From positions 2,586,501 through 2,650,500 of the forward strand of contig NZ_AP023272.1 in NCBI RefSeq assembly GCF_013426735.1: a stretch of 64,000 bases of DNA, read 5' to 3'. Under the pieces are notes generated by a model. The model made no database searches. It had not been told where the DNA came from and was given only the letters and a program-made list of their open reading frames with translations. The DNA is from Agrobacterium vitis. GTDB lineage: Bacteria > Pseudomonadota > Alphaproteobacteria > Rhizobiales > Rhizobiaceae. The position numbers and the translations under genes were made by a program. This document shows, piece by piece, positions 24,786 to 34,221 of this stretch (its first letter is position 1; every line of letters begins with the position of its first letter).

Positions 24786-24911
24786 CTTTTCGGGCCGATG
24801 GGTTCTTCCAAGCATCGGCTTATCCGAAAACCGCTCCACACTTTTCGGGCCGATGGCTTTTCCCAAGCATCGGCTTATCCGAAAACCGCTCCACACTTTT
24901 CGGGCCGATGC
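24786..24911. repeat. Tandem 55-bp repeat of a rhizobial palindromic type
   Basis: CTTTTCGGGCCGATG starts at 24786, 24841 and 24896, an exact 55-bp period. Each unit includes GCATCGGC-ttat-CCGAAAA and, after CCGCTCCACAC, TTTTCGG-GCCGATG, so the copies fold as interrupted hairpins. The last copy runs into the stop codon of the J-domain gene at 24911. The GCATCG...CCGAAAACCG...CGATGC pattern recurs in simpler form at 41601-41633. Confidence 0.85.
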
Positions 24912-25522
24912 TATTCGGCCGCCTTCGGCAGATCCGGAACAGGATCGGACAGCGTCTCCACCAGTGGTTCCAGCTCATAGGAATAGCCCTCTAGCATGGA
25001 ATAGGCACGCTCGATGGCGTCGATCTGGGTTTCGGCATTCTTGATCGCTTCGGCAATCGACTGGGTGCGGGCCCGCAACATCGAGCCGAGCACATCGGTT
25101 TCAGGTCGTCGGCCAATACGATCCACATGCTTGCGGATACGGGTGCGGTGACGCTCCAGTTCCAGAATATGAAACCGGGCTTTGAGGATATCGTCCGTCA
25201 ACTTGCGGCGCAGGCCCGCGACCGGATCGAAACTGCCGGGCTCGCGCTCGTCAAGAATCATGTCGTTAATCAGCGATTCCAGCACCATCAAGCCCTTCAG
25301 GTCGGCAACATCGGCCAATTGCGGATCATAGCCGGTATCATCATAGACCTTACGGCGAACCGGATCCTTCAAGAGATCGTAGGACGTAGTGATCCTGCCA
25401 AACTCGTCCGGGTCGCCGCCCGCATCCGGATGGGCGCTCTTGGCCTTCTTGCGATACGCCGCCTTGACCGCCGCCTCATCGGCATCGCGCTCCAAACCCA
25501 ACATGACATAAGGATCGATCAC
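24911..25522 (-). CDS. J-domain (DnaJ-like) co-chaperone
   Basis: The 203-residue protein starts with a J domain at residues 3-65: DPYVMLGLERDADEAAVKAA, then AHPDAGGDPDEF with the HPD motif needed to stimulate DnaK ATPase. There is no Gly/Phe region or zinc domain; residues about 85-190 form long charged helices (LELERHRTRIRKHVDRIGRR). This is a type III J protein, probably with a specific client. It ends in the tandem repeat and is read away from purL. Confidence 0.9.
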   Translation of the reverse strand: MIDPYVMLGLERDADEAAVKAAYRKKAKSAHPDAGGDPDEFGRITTSYDLLKDPVRRKVYDDTGYDPQLADVADLKGLMVLESLINDMILDEREPGSFDPVAGLRRKLTDDILKARFHILELERHRTRIRKHVDRIGRRPETDVLGSMLRARTQSIAEAIKNAETQIDAIERAYSMLEGYSYELEPLVETLSDPVPDLPKAAE

Positions 25523-25869
25523 AAACGCACCTGTCTAGAATTCCAACCGGCCCGGCAAAGCGGGCAGACGTTTCGCATGGCTGTAACACAGGCTCATCCG
25601 CCTCGCTTACATCGCGCATAAGTTTACCGCAGGCCGGGGCGAAAATGTGAAAAGAAATGATCTATCCCCAAACAGATTGTCTGAGATGCTATAAACCGCG
25701 CTTTCACCAGCCCTGGAATTTGCGCAGATCCGGTCACAGATAAGCCATCGACATGCAAACCTTGGAAAGGCCGCATTTTACCCGCCGCAGCCACATTTTC
25801 CAGTCGCGCGAATGAATTGCCTGTTATAAAAGGGCGGCAAAATTCTCACTCCCAGTGCAAGAGAGAGCC
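25523..25869. other. Divergent gap between J-domain gene and purL
   Basis: This 347-bp non-coding stretch holds the promoters of the divergent J-domain gene and purL. It is AT-richer near 25640-25690. I see no riboswitch, strong palindrome or extra gene. A GTG at 25855 is in frame with purL but lacks a better ribosome site than ATG 25870. Confidence 0.6.
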
Positions 25870-28107
25870 ATGACGATCCCGAATTCCCTCCCGATCACCC
25901 CGGAACTGGTAGCCTCCCACGGCCTGAAGCCGGAGGAATATGACCGGATTCTGCAATTGATCGGACGGGAGCCAACATTCACCGAGCTTGGTATTTTCTC
26001 GGCCATGTGGAACGAACATTGTTCCTACAAATCTTCCAAGCGCTGGCTGCGCACCCTGCCAACCACTGGCGCTCGCGTTATTCAAGGTCCGGGCGAAAAT
26101 GCAGGCGTGGTTGATATCGATGACGGCGATTGCGTGGTCTTCAAGATGGAAAGCCACAACCATCCCTCTTATATCGAGCCTTATCAAGGCGCTGCAACCG
26201 GCGTCGGAGGCATCCTGCGCGACGTTTTCACCATGGGCGCGCGTCCAATCGCTGCCATGAACGCGCTGCGATTTGGCGCGCCGGATCATCCGAAAACACG
26301 GCATCTCGTCTCTGGCGTTGTGGCGGGTGTTGGCGGCTATGGCAATGCCTTTGGCGTTCCCACCGTAGGCGGCGAAGTGGAGTTCGACGAGCGCTATAAC
26401 GGCAATATTCTGGTCAACGCCTTTGCCGCTGGCCTTGCAAAGTCGGACGCGATCTTCCTGTCCGAGGCCAAGGGCGTTGGCCTGCCGGTCGTCTATCTCG
26501 GCGCCAAGACTGGCCGCGATGGCGTAGGCGGTGCAACCATGGCATCGGCGGAATTCGACGAATCCATCGAGGAAAAACGCCCGACCGTACAGGTCGGCGA
26601 TCCCTTCACCGAAAAATGCCTGCTGGAAGCCTGCCTTGAACTGATGAAGACCGGTGCGGTCATCGCCATTCAGGACATGGGCGCCGCCGGTCTCACCTGT
26701 TCGGCGGTGGAAATGGGTGCCAAGGGCGATCTCGGCATCGAGCTTGACCTCGACACCGTGCCGGTGCGCGAAGAAAACATGACCGCCTATGAAATGATGC
26801 TCTCGGAAAGCCAGGAGCGCATGCTGATGGTGCTGGAGCCTTCCAAGGAAGAGGTCGCCAAGGCGATCTTCGTCAAATGGGGCCTGGATTTCGCCATCGT
26901 CGGCAAAACCACCGACGACCTGCGCTTCCGCATCCTGCATCAAGGCGAAGAAGTCGCCAATCTGCCGATCAAGGATCTCGGCGATCAGGCACCCGAATAT
27001 GACCGCCCATGGCGCGAATCAGACAAGCGCGGCCCCCTGCCCGCCAATCTGGTGGACGAGCCAGCCGATTACCGCGCCGCTATTCTGTCGCTGGTCGGTT
27101 CGGCCAACCAGTCCAGCCGCCGCTGGGTCTATGAACAATATGACACGCTGATCCAGGGCAATTCGCTTCAGCTTCCCGGCGGTGACGCGGGCGTTGTGCG
27201 GGTGGAAAATCATCCGACCAAGGCACTGGCCTTCTCCTCGGATGTCACGCCGCGTTATGTCGAAGCCGATCCGTTTGAAGGTGGCAAACAGGCCGTGGCT
27301 GAATGCTGGCGCAACATTACCGCGACCGGCGCCGAGCCGCTGGCTGCCACCGACAACCTCAATTTCGGCAATCCGGAAAAGCCGGAGATCATGGGCCAGC
27401 TGGTGGAAGCCATCAAGGGCATCGGCGAAGCCTGCCGGGCACTGGATTTCCCGATCGTCTCGGGCAATGTCTCGCTGTATAACGAGACCAATGGCGTCGC
27501 GATCCTGCCGACCCCGACCATTGCTGGCGTTGGCCTGCTGCCCGATTGGAGCCGGATGGCGAAAATTGGCGGCGCCCAGGACGGCGATCATGTCCTGCTG
27601 ATCGGCACCGATGGCACGCATCTCGGCAGCTCGATCTATCTGCGTGACCTTCTTGGCCGCACCGATGGCCCAGCGCCCGAAGTGGACCTGCATGCCGAAC
27701 GCCGCAATGGCGATTTCATCCGCTCGGCGATCCGCAATGGTCAGGTAACCGCCTGCCATGACATTTCCTCCGGTGGCCTCGGGATTGCTCTGGCCGAGAT
27801 GGCGATGGCCTCGGCCAAGGGTCTTACCATCGACCTGTCGGAAAGCCGCGGTCCAGCCCACGCCCTGCTGTTTGGCGAAGACCAGGCTCGCTATGTCGTG
27901 ACGGTTCCAGCTGACCTCGCCAATTTCATCTGCGCCAATGCCGAAGGCGCTGGCGTACCGTTCCGCCGTCTTGGCAAGGTGGGCGGCGATGCACTTGTCA
28001 TCGACGGTGTGTGTACAATCGCTGTAGAGGAATTGCGCAACACGCATGAATCGTGGTTCCCTAATTTCATGGATGGCAAGGCTGAAACCCTGGCCGCCGC
28101 GCAGTAA
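25870..28107 (+). CDS. purL: Phosphoribosylformylglycinamidine synthase subunit PurL
   Basis: The 745-residue protein is the synthase part of FGAM synthase, turning FGAR plus ammonia and ATP into FGAM in purine synthesis. It is the small bacterial PurL that works with PurQ (ammonia) and PurS, both at 56.1-57.3 kb. Motifs include [20 protein letters not shown] near the N-terminus, [20 protein letters not shown] and [23 protein letters not shown] 25870 has AGAG five bases upstream and gives normal family length. bolA follows 38 bp later. Confidence 0.97.
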   Translation: MTIPNSLPITPELVASHGLKPEEYDRILQLIGREPTFTELGIFSAMWNEHCSYKSSKRWLRTLPTTGARVIQGPGENAGVVDIDDGDCVVFKMESHNHPSYIEPYQGAATGVGGILRDVFTMGARPIAAMNALRFGAPDHPKTRHLVSGVVAGVGGYGNAFGVPTVGGEVEFDERYNGNILVNAFAAGLAKSDAIFLSEAKGVGLPVVYLGAKTGRDGVGGATMASAEFDESIEEKRPTVQVGDPFTEKCLLEACLELMKTGAVIAIQDMGAAGLTCSAVEMGAKGDLGIELDLDTVPVREENMTAYEMMLSESQERMLMVLEPSKEEVAKAIFVKWGLDFAIVGKTTDDLRFRILHQGEEVANLPIKDLGDQAPEYDRPWRESDKRGPLPANLVDEPADYRAAILSLVGSANQSSRRWVYEQYDTLIQGNSLQLPGGDAGVVRVENHPTKALAFSSDVTPRYVEADPFEGGKQAVAECWRNITATGAEPLAATDNLNFGNPEKPEIMGQLVEAIKGIGEACRALDFPIVSGNVSLYNETNGVAILPTPTIAGVGLLPDWSRMAKIGGAQDGDHVLLIGTDGTHLGSSIYLRDLLGRTDGPAPEVDLHAERRNGDFIRSAIRNGQVTACHDISSGGLGIALAEMAMASAKGLTIDLSESRGPAHALLFGEDQARYVVTVPADLANFICANAEGAGVPFRRLGKVGGDALVIDGVCTIAVEELRNTHESWFPNFMDGKAETLAAAQ

Positions 28108-28145
28108 AACCAGGCGCGCAAAAAGATCAGAATGGGAGCAGAACC

Positions 28146-28382
28146 ATGGCTATGAAGCCCGGCGATATCGAAGACATGATCAAAGCGGGTATTCCCGGTG
28201 CCAAGGTCGTCATCCGCGATCTGGCGGGCGATGGCGATCACTACGCCGCTGAAGTCGTTGCCGAAGCCTTTCGCGGCAAGTCGCGCGTACAGCAGCACCA
28301 GATGGTCTACGATGCCCTGAAAGGCAATATGGGCGGGGTGCTGCATGCGCTCGCCCTGCAAACCTCCATCCCCGAAGCCTGA
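28146..28382 (+). CDS. BolA-family protein
   Basis: The 78-residue protein has the BolA fold with DIEDMIKAGIPGAKVVIRDL and HYAAEVVAEAFRGKSRVQQH, where the conserved RVxxHQxVY segment (residues about 50-55) binds an iron-sulfur cluster together with monothiol glutaredoxins. It lies between purL and the CGFS glutaredoxin gene, its usual partner, one small gene apart. The pair probably handles iron-sulfur trafficking or iron sensing. Confidence 0.93.
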   Translation: MAMKPGDIEDMIKAGIPGAKVVIRDLAGDGDHYAAEVVAEAFRGKSRVQQHQMVYDALKGNMGGVLHALALQTSIPEA

Positions 28383-28397
28383 CGGTATCACATCATC

Positions 28398-28598
28398 ATG
28401 AGCAACCCGATTACCTCGTTTTTCTCCTCACTGATCAAATCGGTGAAAGCTGAAATGTCCGACCGAAAGAAATACAAGCAGGCCAAGCTGCAACGCTTGA
28501 ATGCGCCGGCGTCCGACAAAAAGGTCGAGCCGACGCGGGCAAATAACCGCAACAAGGCTGCCCGTCAGGCCCGGCGCGTGACCCGCAACCGGGGCTGA
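28398..28598 (+). CDS. Small basic protein between bolA and grxD, unknown
   Basis: The 66-residue protein begins MSNPITSFFSSLIKSVKAEM and becomes strongly basic (KKYKQAKLQRLNAPASDKKV, then NNRNKAARQARRVTRNRG). It starts 15 bp after bolA and is followed by a 100-bp gap before grxD. No motif is recognised. The amphipathic start and basic tail might bind nucleic acid or membrane. Its fixed place in this cluster suggests it is a real gene. Confidence 0.65.
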   Translation: MSNPITSFFSSLIKSVKAEMSDRKKYKQAKLQRLNAPASDKKVEPTRANNRNKAARQARRVTRNRG

Positions 28599-28699
28599 TG
28601 ACCGTCTGTTTCCGTTTTGACTTTTGAAATTTCGGCAAAATGCGCCTATATAGGCAATGGAATACTGCGGCCTTGACCCGCATTTGAAAGGATAAATCC

Positions 28700-29035
28700 A
28701 TGAGCGGTGTAAACGAATTCATTGATAATGCTGTCAAAAGCAATGATGTCGTGCTTTTCATGAAGGGCACGCCCCAGTTTCCGCAATGCGGATTTTCGGG
28801 CCAGGTCGTGCAGATGCTCGATTATCTCGGCATCGACTACAAGGGCATCAATGTGCTCGCCGACCAAGAAATTCGCGAAGGCATCAAGACCTATTCCAAC
28901 TGGCCGACCATTCCGCAGCTTTATGTGAAGGGCGAATTCATCGGCGGATGCGATATCGTCCGGGAAATGTTCCAGGCCGGTGAATTGCAGTCTCATCTCG
29001 AGGAAAAGGGCATTGCCGTTCGCGGCGCCGCCTGA
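28700..29035 (+). CDS. grxD: Monothiol glutaredoxin, CGFS type
   Basis: The 111-residue protein has the CGFS active site (Cys30 in [10 protein letters not shown]), the glutathione-binding [17 protein letters not shown] segment and no second active-site cysteine. Such glutaredoxins carry [2Fe-2S] clusters and act with BolA in iron-sulfur delivery. It is in the purL-bolA cluster. A short hairpin (AAGCCCGG with CCGGGCTT at 29049-29071) follows but lacks a T-run. Confidence 0.95.
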   Translation: MSGVNEFIDNAVKSNDVVLFMKGTPQFPQCGFSGQVVQMLDYLGIDYKGINVLADQEIREGIKTYSNWPTIPQLYVKGEFIGGCDIVREMFQAGELQSHLEEKGIAVRGAA

Positions 29036-29202
29036 CGCGAACTGGATAAAGCCCGGTGGTATTCCGGGCTTGTCCCCATCGACGCCCTTGCGCATATTGC
29101 GGTGCGGTAAATTTGACGCACACAGCGGTCAGCTACAAGCCTATCGACAGCACGGCTCTCATAATCGATTCCGATTGAGGGATTAATGCAGTATCTGATA
29201 AG

Positions 29203-29230
29203 GGCGTCGCGCCTTGCGACGCCTTTTGAT
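29203..29230 (+). terminator. Terminator-like hairpin directly before the MFS gene
   Basis: GGCGTCGC (29203-29210) pairs with GCGACGCC (29216-29223) and is followed by TTTTGATTTT. It lies only 21-28 bp before the MFS start. It could end the grxD operon or act as an attenuator or the end of a small RNA; I cannot tell which from sequence. Confidence 0.7.
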
Positions 29231-29250
29231 TTTCCAGGACATGTTTTCCC

Positions 29251-30498
29251 ATGACAGCTCCCATTCGTTCCGCTCCAGCTGCCTTGCAAGGCATGAGCAA
29301 GCTGGAATTCGTCTTTCTCTGCGCCGCATTGATGGCAATGAACGCGTTGGCGATCGACATCATGCTTCCTGCCTTGCAGCAGATCGGCGAAGCCCTCAAT
29401 GTCGTCAATGAAAATCACCGGCAATATGTCGTGACGTCATACCTGATCGGGTTTGGCTGCGCGCAATTGATCTATGGCCCGCTGTCGGATCGGTTCGGGC
29501 GGCGCACGCCGATGTTGATCGGTCTTATCGTCTATGTTCTGGCGGCGCTGGCGATCACCATTGTGCCAAGCTTTGCCGGATTGCTGATCCTGCGCTTCAT
29601 CCAGGGCGCTGGCTCGGCTGGCACCCGAGTGATCACCATTTCCATTGTGCGCGATATCTACGGTGGTCGCCAGATGGCGGAGGTGATGTCGCTGATCATG
29701 ATGGTGTTCATGATCATCCCGGTCGTCGCCCCCGGAACCGGTCAGATCATCATGTTCTTCGGCAATTGGCACCTGATCTTCCTGTTCATTGCTGTTGGCG
29801 GCATTCTCACCAGCATCTGGATGCAGATGCGGCTACCGGAAACACTCGATCCGGAAAACCGCCGCGACTTCACCCCCAAGGTGATCTTCCAGGGCTTCAA
29901 GATCGTCCTGTCCAATCGCATTGCCCTGTTCTACACACTGGCAAGCACCTTCATCTTTGGGGCGCTGTTCGGCTTCATCAACTCTGCTCAACAGATCTAC
30001 ATGGGCATTTATGGTCTGGGCATCTGGTTTCCATTCGCCTTTGCTGCCGTGGCGATTTTCATGGCGCTGTCGTCCTATGTCAATTCGAAGCTGGTCGGGC
30101 GAATTGGTATGCGGCGGCTCTCTCATGGTTCGCTTCTCGGCTTCATCGCCATCAATGCCCTATGGTTGCTGGCCGAAACCTTCGGGCCAACACCATTGCC
30201 GTTCGTGGTGTTCATGACATTCTTTGCCGTCTCGATGTTCCAGTTCGGCTGGATCGGCGGCAATTTCCAGACGCTTGCCATCGAACCGCTCGGCCACGTC
30301 GCCGGAACGGCCTCTTCGGTCCTCGGCTTCATTTCCACCGTCGGCGGCTCGGTCATCGGCGCCGTGATCGGTCAAGCCTTCGACGGCACGGCACGCCCGC
30401 TGGTGGCCGGTTACTTCTTCCTCGGCGTTATCGGTTTGGTCTTCGTGCTGATTGCCGAAAAGGGCAAGCTGTTTCAGTCGCATAACCCCAAGGTCTAA
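29251..30498 (+). CDS. Bcr/CflA-family multidrug efflux MFS transporter
   Basis: The 415-residue inner-membrane protein has 12 predicted helices. The first loop holds GPLSDRFGRRTPMLIGLIVY, the MFS signature D-R-x-G-R-R, and the fourth helix region LLILRFIQGAGSAGTRVITI matches the Bcr/CflA drug/H+ antiporter family. It uses the proton gradient to export drugs or metabolites; the substrate is unknown. It lies after a terminator-like hairpin and ends at a strong bidirectional terminator. Confidence 0.9.
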   Translation: MTAPIRSAPAALQGMSKLEFVFLCAALMAMNALAIDIMLPALQQIGEALNVVNENHRQYVVTSYLIGFGCAQLIYGPLSDRFGRRTPMLIGLIVYVLAALAITIVPSFAGLLILRFIQGAGSAGTRVITISIVRDIYGGRQMAEVMSLIMMVFMIIPVVAPGTGQIIMFFGNWHLIFLFIAVGGILTSIWMQMRLPETLDPENRRDFTPKVIFQGFKIVLSNRIALFYTLASTFIFGALFGFINSAQQIYMGIYGLGIWFPFAFAAVAIFMALSSYVNSKLVGRIGMRRLSHGSLLGFIAINALWLLAETFGPTPLPFVVFMTFFAVSMFQFGWIGGNFQTLAIEPLGHVAGTASSVLGFISTVGGSVIGAVIGQAFDGTARPLVAGYFFLGVIGLVFVLIAEKGKLFQSHNPKV

Positions 30499-30516
30499 CA
30501 ATCGGATATCCGAACC

Positions 30517-30554
30517 AAAAAGCCACGGCAGGTCACCTGCCGTGGCTTTTTTTT
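30517..30554. terminator. Bidirectional terminator between MFS and inositol phosphatase genes
   Basis: AAAAAGCCACGGCAGGT pairs with ACCTGCCGTGGCTTTTTTTT around a one-base centre. T-runs are present on both strands, so it serves the convergent MFS and phosphatase transcripts. Confidence 0.92.
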
Positions 30555-30573
30555 GATTGGATAAGCCGAGATT

Positions 30574-31395
30574 TCAAACGTTGAAAATCTTTTCCCGCAA
30601 TTCGGTCCAGCTCTCCTTGTCGGGGGCGATCAACAGGCCGCCGCTGGTGTGGTGCGGCAGGTAGGCTGAGCCGTCGAAGCGGGCGGCATAGGCGCCTGCC
30701 TCCTGGGCCATCAGCGTGCCGGCCAAGTGATCCCAGGGCATCAGCTTGTTATACATGGCAAAATGCATATGGCCCTGGCAGAGAATGCGGTATTCGTGAG
30801 CAGCACAGCGATAGCTGGTGAACAGCCGCACCTCAGCCAGATTGACCAGCAGCTTGCGGCGCGCCTCCAGCTCGAAGAAGCCGACATTGGCAATGCCGAT
30901 CATCTGGGCAAGATCGGGTGCCGGGCGCACCTCCATCTTTTCCTGGTTGCCATCGGGTTTGCAGAGCCACGCGCCACTGCCTTTTTCAACGATTGCCCAG
31001 TCGTTGCCCATCGGGTCGTAAATCAGGCCCGCAACCGTTTCGCCCTGACGCACGACGCTGAGCATGACCCCGAACAGCGGCAGGCCGGCCGCAAAATTGA
31101 AGGTACCATCGATGGGATCGACAACCACAGCAAGTTCGGCATCCGCCAGCTTGTCCAGCAGGGCCGGATCAGCGGCAACCGCTTCCTCACCAATGAAGAC
31201 AGCTTCCGGCATCAACTCCTTGATACGGCTGTGGATCAACCGCTCCGCTGCTTCATCGGCCTCGGTGACCAGATCGATGGCCTCGGTTTTCATCCGTACA
31301 TCGCCTTCGCCCAAATTGCGAAAACGCGGCAGGATTTCCGTGACTGCCGCTTCCTGCAGAAGATTGGCAAGGGCTGCAATGTCGATATCGGCCAT
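30574..31395 (-). CDS. Inositol monophosphatase family protein, copy 1
   Basis: The 273-residue enzyme has the IMPase metal-site motifs GEEA near residue 70 and VVVDPIDGTFNFAAGLPLFG near residue 93, plus the C-terminal PWDHLAGTLMAQEAGA motif. Family members remove phosphate from inositol-1-phosphate, histidinol phosphate or related sugar phosphates. It is the downstream gene of a tandem pair with the next entry (27-bp gap), clearly by duplication. The substrate cannot be fixed. Confidence 0.9.
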   Translation of the reverse strand: MADIDIAALANLLQEAAVTEILPRFRNLGEGDVRMKTEAIDLVTEADEAAERLIHSRIKELMPEAVFIGEEAVAADPALLDKLADAELAVVVDPIDGTFNFAAGLPLFGVMLSVVRQGETVAGLIYDPMGNDWAIVEKGSGAWLCKPDGNQEKMEVRPAPDLAQMIGIANVGFFELEARRKLLVNLAEVRLFTSYRCAAHEYRILCQGHMHFAMYNKLMPWDHLAGTLMAQEAGAYAARFDGSAYLPHHTSGGLLIAPDKESWTELREKIFNV

Positions 31396-31422
31396 GTCTG
31401 TTCCTTCTAGAGTGTGTCAGTC

Positions 31423-32259
31423 TTATTTCGCCTGGATCACTTCGCGTAGAATCATCTCCCAGCTGTCGCGATCCGGTGCCGTCAGGATGCCACCGGTGGT
31501 ATCACCAGGACGATAGGGGCTGCCATCGAACCGGGCAGTCACACCGCCCGCTTCCTGATGGATCAACACACCGGCCAGATGGTCCCAGGGCATCAATTTG
31601 TAATGACCGATGAAATGGACCTTGCCCGTGGCAACCAGCCAATATTCGTAGGCCGAGCAATTGAAGGCAAAGGCCATCTTCGTTTTGGTGAGATTACCAG
31701 CAATCCGACGCTTTTCCTCACCGTTCAACTCGTTGATGGAAATCGTTCCAACCATGGCTGACAAATCGCACCCGGCAGCCACCTGAATGGCTGTCCGCTC
31801 ACCATTGGCGCGCAGGAAATGTGCGCCCGCGCCGCGAGATGCCACCAGCGTATCACCAAGCACCGATTCGTGGATAATCCCCGCCACGGTCTCACCGCGC
31901 ACCACAACGGCGAGATTGGTAGCATGCAAAGGCAGGCCAGCCTGAAAATTGAATGTTCCATCGACCGGATCAATGACGAATGCCAGCTCCGCATCCCTCA
32001 ACGCGTCGATCACGCCTGGATTGGTTTCGCATGCTTCCTCACCGACGATCAAGGCACCGGGCCAGCGGGCCAGAAAAGCGTCCGTCATCTGCTTTTCCGA
32101 CAGAAGATCGGCCTCTGTGACGAGATCGATAGAGGATTTCTTTTCGGAAATATCGGAAACGCCGAGACGGCGAAAACGAGGCACGATCTGGCTGGCGGCG
32201 GCGTCCTTGACGATTTGCAGGACGGCGTCGATATCACGATCTTGAAACACGGGAGGCAC
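31423..32259 (-). CDS. Inositol monophosphatase family protein, copy 2
   Basis: The 278-residue paralogue of the preceding phosphatase carries the same motifs: VGEEACETNPG, FVIDPVDGTFNFQAGLPLHA and PWDHLAGVLIHQEAGG. Most of the length aligns by eye with copy 1, including CSAYEYWLVATGKVHF versus CAAHEYRILCQGHMHF. It is first in the operon. Both copies keep the catalytic Asp and Glu residues, so both should be active. Confidence 0.9.
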   Translation of the reverse strand: MPPVFQDRDIDAVLQIVKDAAASQIVPRFRRLGVSDISEKKSSIDLVTEADLLSEKQMTDAFLARWPGALIVGEEACETNPGVIDALRDAELAFVIDPVDGTFNFQAGLPLHATNLAVVVRGETVAGIIHESVLGDTLVASRGAGAHFLRANGERTAIQVAAGCDLSAMVGTISINELNGEEKRRIAGNLTKTKMAFAFNCSAYEYWLVATGKVHFIGHYKLMPWDHLAGVLIHQEAGGVTARFDGSPYRPGDTTGGILTAPDRDSWEMILREVIQAK

Positions 32260-32302
32260 TTTCTTAAGGCTGGTGAAATGTCAAAAACTCGATGCGCCCG
32301 CC

Positions 32303-33190
32303 TTATGACGGCTTCGTGACAGTCAGCCCGGAAAAGTCAAATAGCGCCGGATCAAGCAGATGCGAGGGGTTCACATGCGACAATGCCCTCAGCATCGCAT
32401 CCTTGCGGCCCGGCATCTTGGCTTCGATTCCAGCCAGCATGTCCTTCATGGCATTTCGCTGCAAACCGTCCTGCGAGCCGCAGAGATCGCAGGGAATGAT
32501 TGGAAATTGCATGGCGGCAGCGAATTTGGCGAGGTCGTCTTCCGCCGCATAGGCCAGCGGCCTCAGCACGAACAGATCGCCCTCATCGTTCAACAACTTG
32601 GCCGGCATGGCCGCCAACCGGCCACCATGAAAAAAATTCATGAAGAAGGTTTCGAGAATATCTTCGCGGTGATGGCCGAGCACCAGCGCATCACAGCCTT
32701 CTTCGCGGGCGATGCGGTAGAGATTACCGCGCCGCAGCCGTGAGCAGAGCGAACAATAGGTGCCGCCCGCCGGGACCTTTTCCTTGACGATGGAATAGGT
32801 GTCTCGGTATTCGATGCGATGGGCAACGCCGATGGATTTCAGGTAATCCGGCAGGACATGTTTGGGAAAATTCGGTTGCCCCTGATCGAGATTGCAGGCG
32901 ATCAGCTCGACTGGCAGCAGGCCGCGCCATTTCAAATCCATCAGAAGCGCCAGCAGACCATAGCTGTCCTTGCCACCGGAAAGCCCAATCAGCCAGCGCT
33001 TCTGGCCGTTCAGCATGCCGAAATCGTCCATTGCCTGGCGCACTTGGCGCAGCAACCGCTTGCGTAGCTTGTTGAAGGATACCGATTGTGGTGCGGCACT
33101 AAACAGGGGATGGCGAACATTCTCCTGCGCGTCTTCAGCCTCATCGGCCTCGGTGCGTTCCGTCGCGCTTCCCGCAAATGCAAGGTTCAT
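32303..33190 (-). CDS. ttcA: tRNA 2-thiocytidine biosynthesis protein TtcA
   Basis: The 295-residue ATPase adds sulfur to cytidine 32 of some tRNAs. It has the PP-loop SGGKDS (residues 71-76), a CSLC pair (Cys146 and Cys149) and a CDLC pair (Cys234 and Cys237), the cluster-ligand arrangement of TtcA. The first 40 residues are an acidic extension. It may be in one operon with the phosphatase pair, 43 bp downstream. Confidence 0.94.
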   Translation of the reverse strand: MNLAFAGSATERTEADEAEDAQENVRHPLFSAAPQSVSFNKLRKRLLRQVRQAMDDFGMLNGQKRWLIGLSGGKDSYGLLALLMDLKWRGLLPVELIACNLDQGQPNFPKHVLPDYLKSIGVAHRIEYRDTYSIVKEKVPAGGTYCSLCSRLRRGNLYRIAREEGCDALVLGHHREDILETFFMNFFHGGRLAAMPAKLLNDEGDLFVLRPLAYAAEDDLAKFAAAMQFPIIPCDLCGSQDGLQRNAMKDMLAGIEAKMPGRKDAMLRALSHVNPSHLLDPALFDFSGLTVTKPS

Positions 33191-33286
33191 GTTCGGATGC
33201 GCCCCTGTCCGCTAATTTGGCTAATACCGTCGATCCGTGAATTACCGCCAATGCCTATCGGACGGATCTTCTCTTACGATCTTCCC

Positions 33287-34069
33287 TTACTGGCGCATCA
33301 GCTCGGCAAATTCAACCTCGCGGGCCATCATCAGCCGGTCACGCGCCCGCAGGATCGCATCCGAATGGCCGGGATGACACATGACAACGGCGTCACGCGG
33401 CGCATGGCTGCGAAAATAGCGAAGCGCATCGGCAAAGCCGTTCGGCTTGCCGCGCTCGTAAAAACCGGTCAGCGGTCCCTTGATCGTATAGCCCGCCGCC
33501 TGCATTTCCGTGTTGAAACCGCGTGCCATGCGCTGCACCAGGCTGATCTTGGCCCGCTGGGCAAGGCTTGTCGCCAGCCGCGCATCCGGCTCACCGCGCA
33601 ACCAGGGGCTATTGCCGCGCGGGCTGATCAGCAGATCACGCCGCGCCACCAGCCATTCTCGCACCACGGGCAGGAAATGAATGTGTTGATGGCCGTCGAT
33701 ATAATCAGGCACGCGGCCAATCACATCAATAAAAGCGTTGAGCTGCGCATCAAGCTCGCGTTGCAGCTTGCCCTTGTCGATACCGCCCATGAAGGACTGG
33801 GTCAGACGGCGTCGGAAAGAACACATGGGCTGCACCCCGCTCAAAGGCAGGAAATTGGTCAGCGTCAGGTGCAGGCCGATGGCGCCGCCGCATCTGTCGA
33901 TCACGGGCAGCAACAGAGAAGCCTCGTCGCGCCAATCGGCAAACACGGTCATGCAGCCGGTGCCACGCACCTTGCCTTCGCTAAGCAGCGTCCTGATTGC
34001 CTGATTGACGCCCGGCGACAGGCCATAGCCATCGGCAACGATGCATAGCGGCGCCGCATTGATTTTCAT
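33287..34069 (-). CDS. YdjC/ChbG-family carbohydrate deacetylase
   Basis: The product has 260 residues from ATG 34069, chosen because the family starts near CIVADGYGLSPGVNQAIRTL; the frame is open 46 codons further. The first-metal Asp is in VADGYGLS, and a histidine pair occurs in YIDGHQHIHFLP and in VVMCHPGHSD, as in ChbG/HpnK deacetylases. The canonical start motif is ADDFG, so ADGYG here replaces the second Asp, which is unusual. Substrates in the family are chito-oligosaccharides or hopanoid sugars. Confidence 0.85.
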   Translation of the reverse strand: MKINAAPLCIVADGYGLSPGVNQAIRTLLSEGKVRGTGCMTVFADWRDEASLLLPVIDRCGGAIGLHLTLTNFLPLSGVQPMCSFRRRLTQSFMGGIDKGKLQRELDAQLNAFIDVIGRVPDYIDGHQHIHFLPVVREWLVARRDLLISPRGNSPWLRGEPDARLATSLAQRAKISLVQRMARGFNTEMQAAGYTIKGPLTGFYERGKPNGFADALRYFRSHAPRDAVVMCHPGHSDAILRARDRLMMAREVEFAELMRQ

Positions 34070-34221
34070 ATCCGAGATCACGTTCAAGACTTGTCCCACT
34101 CCTGCAGGCCTTTTGCCCGCTATATCATAGTCACGGCATGAATGCGCGCCGAACTTTATGCCAATCGACCCTGCATTCTCCAGGCATTGCTTTTCACCGA
34201 GAAGCAAAAACCGTTCTCACA

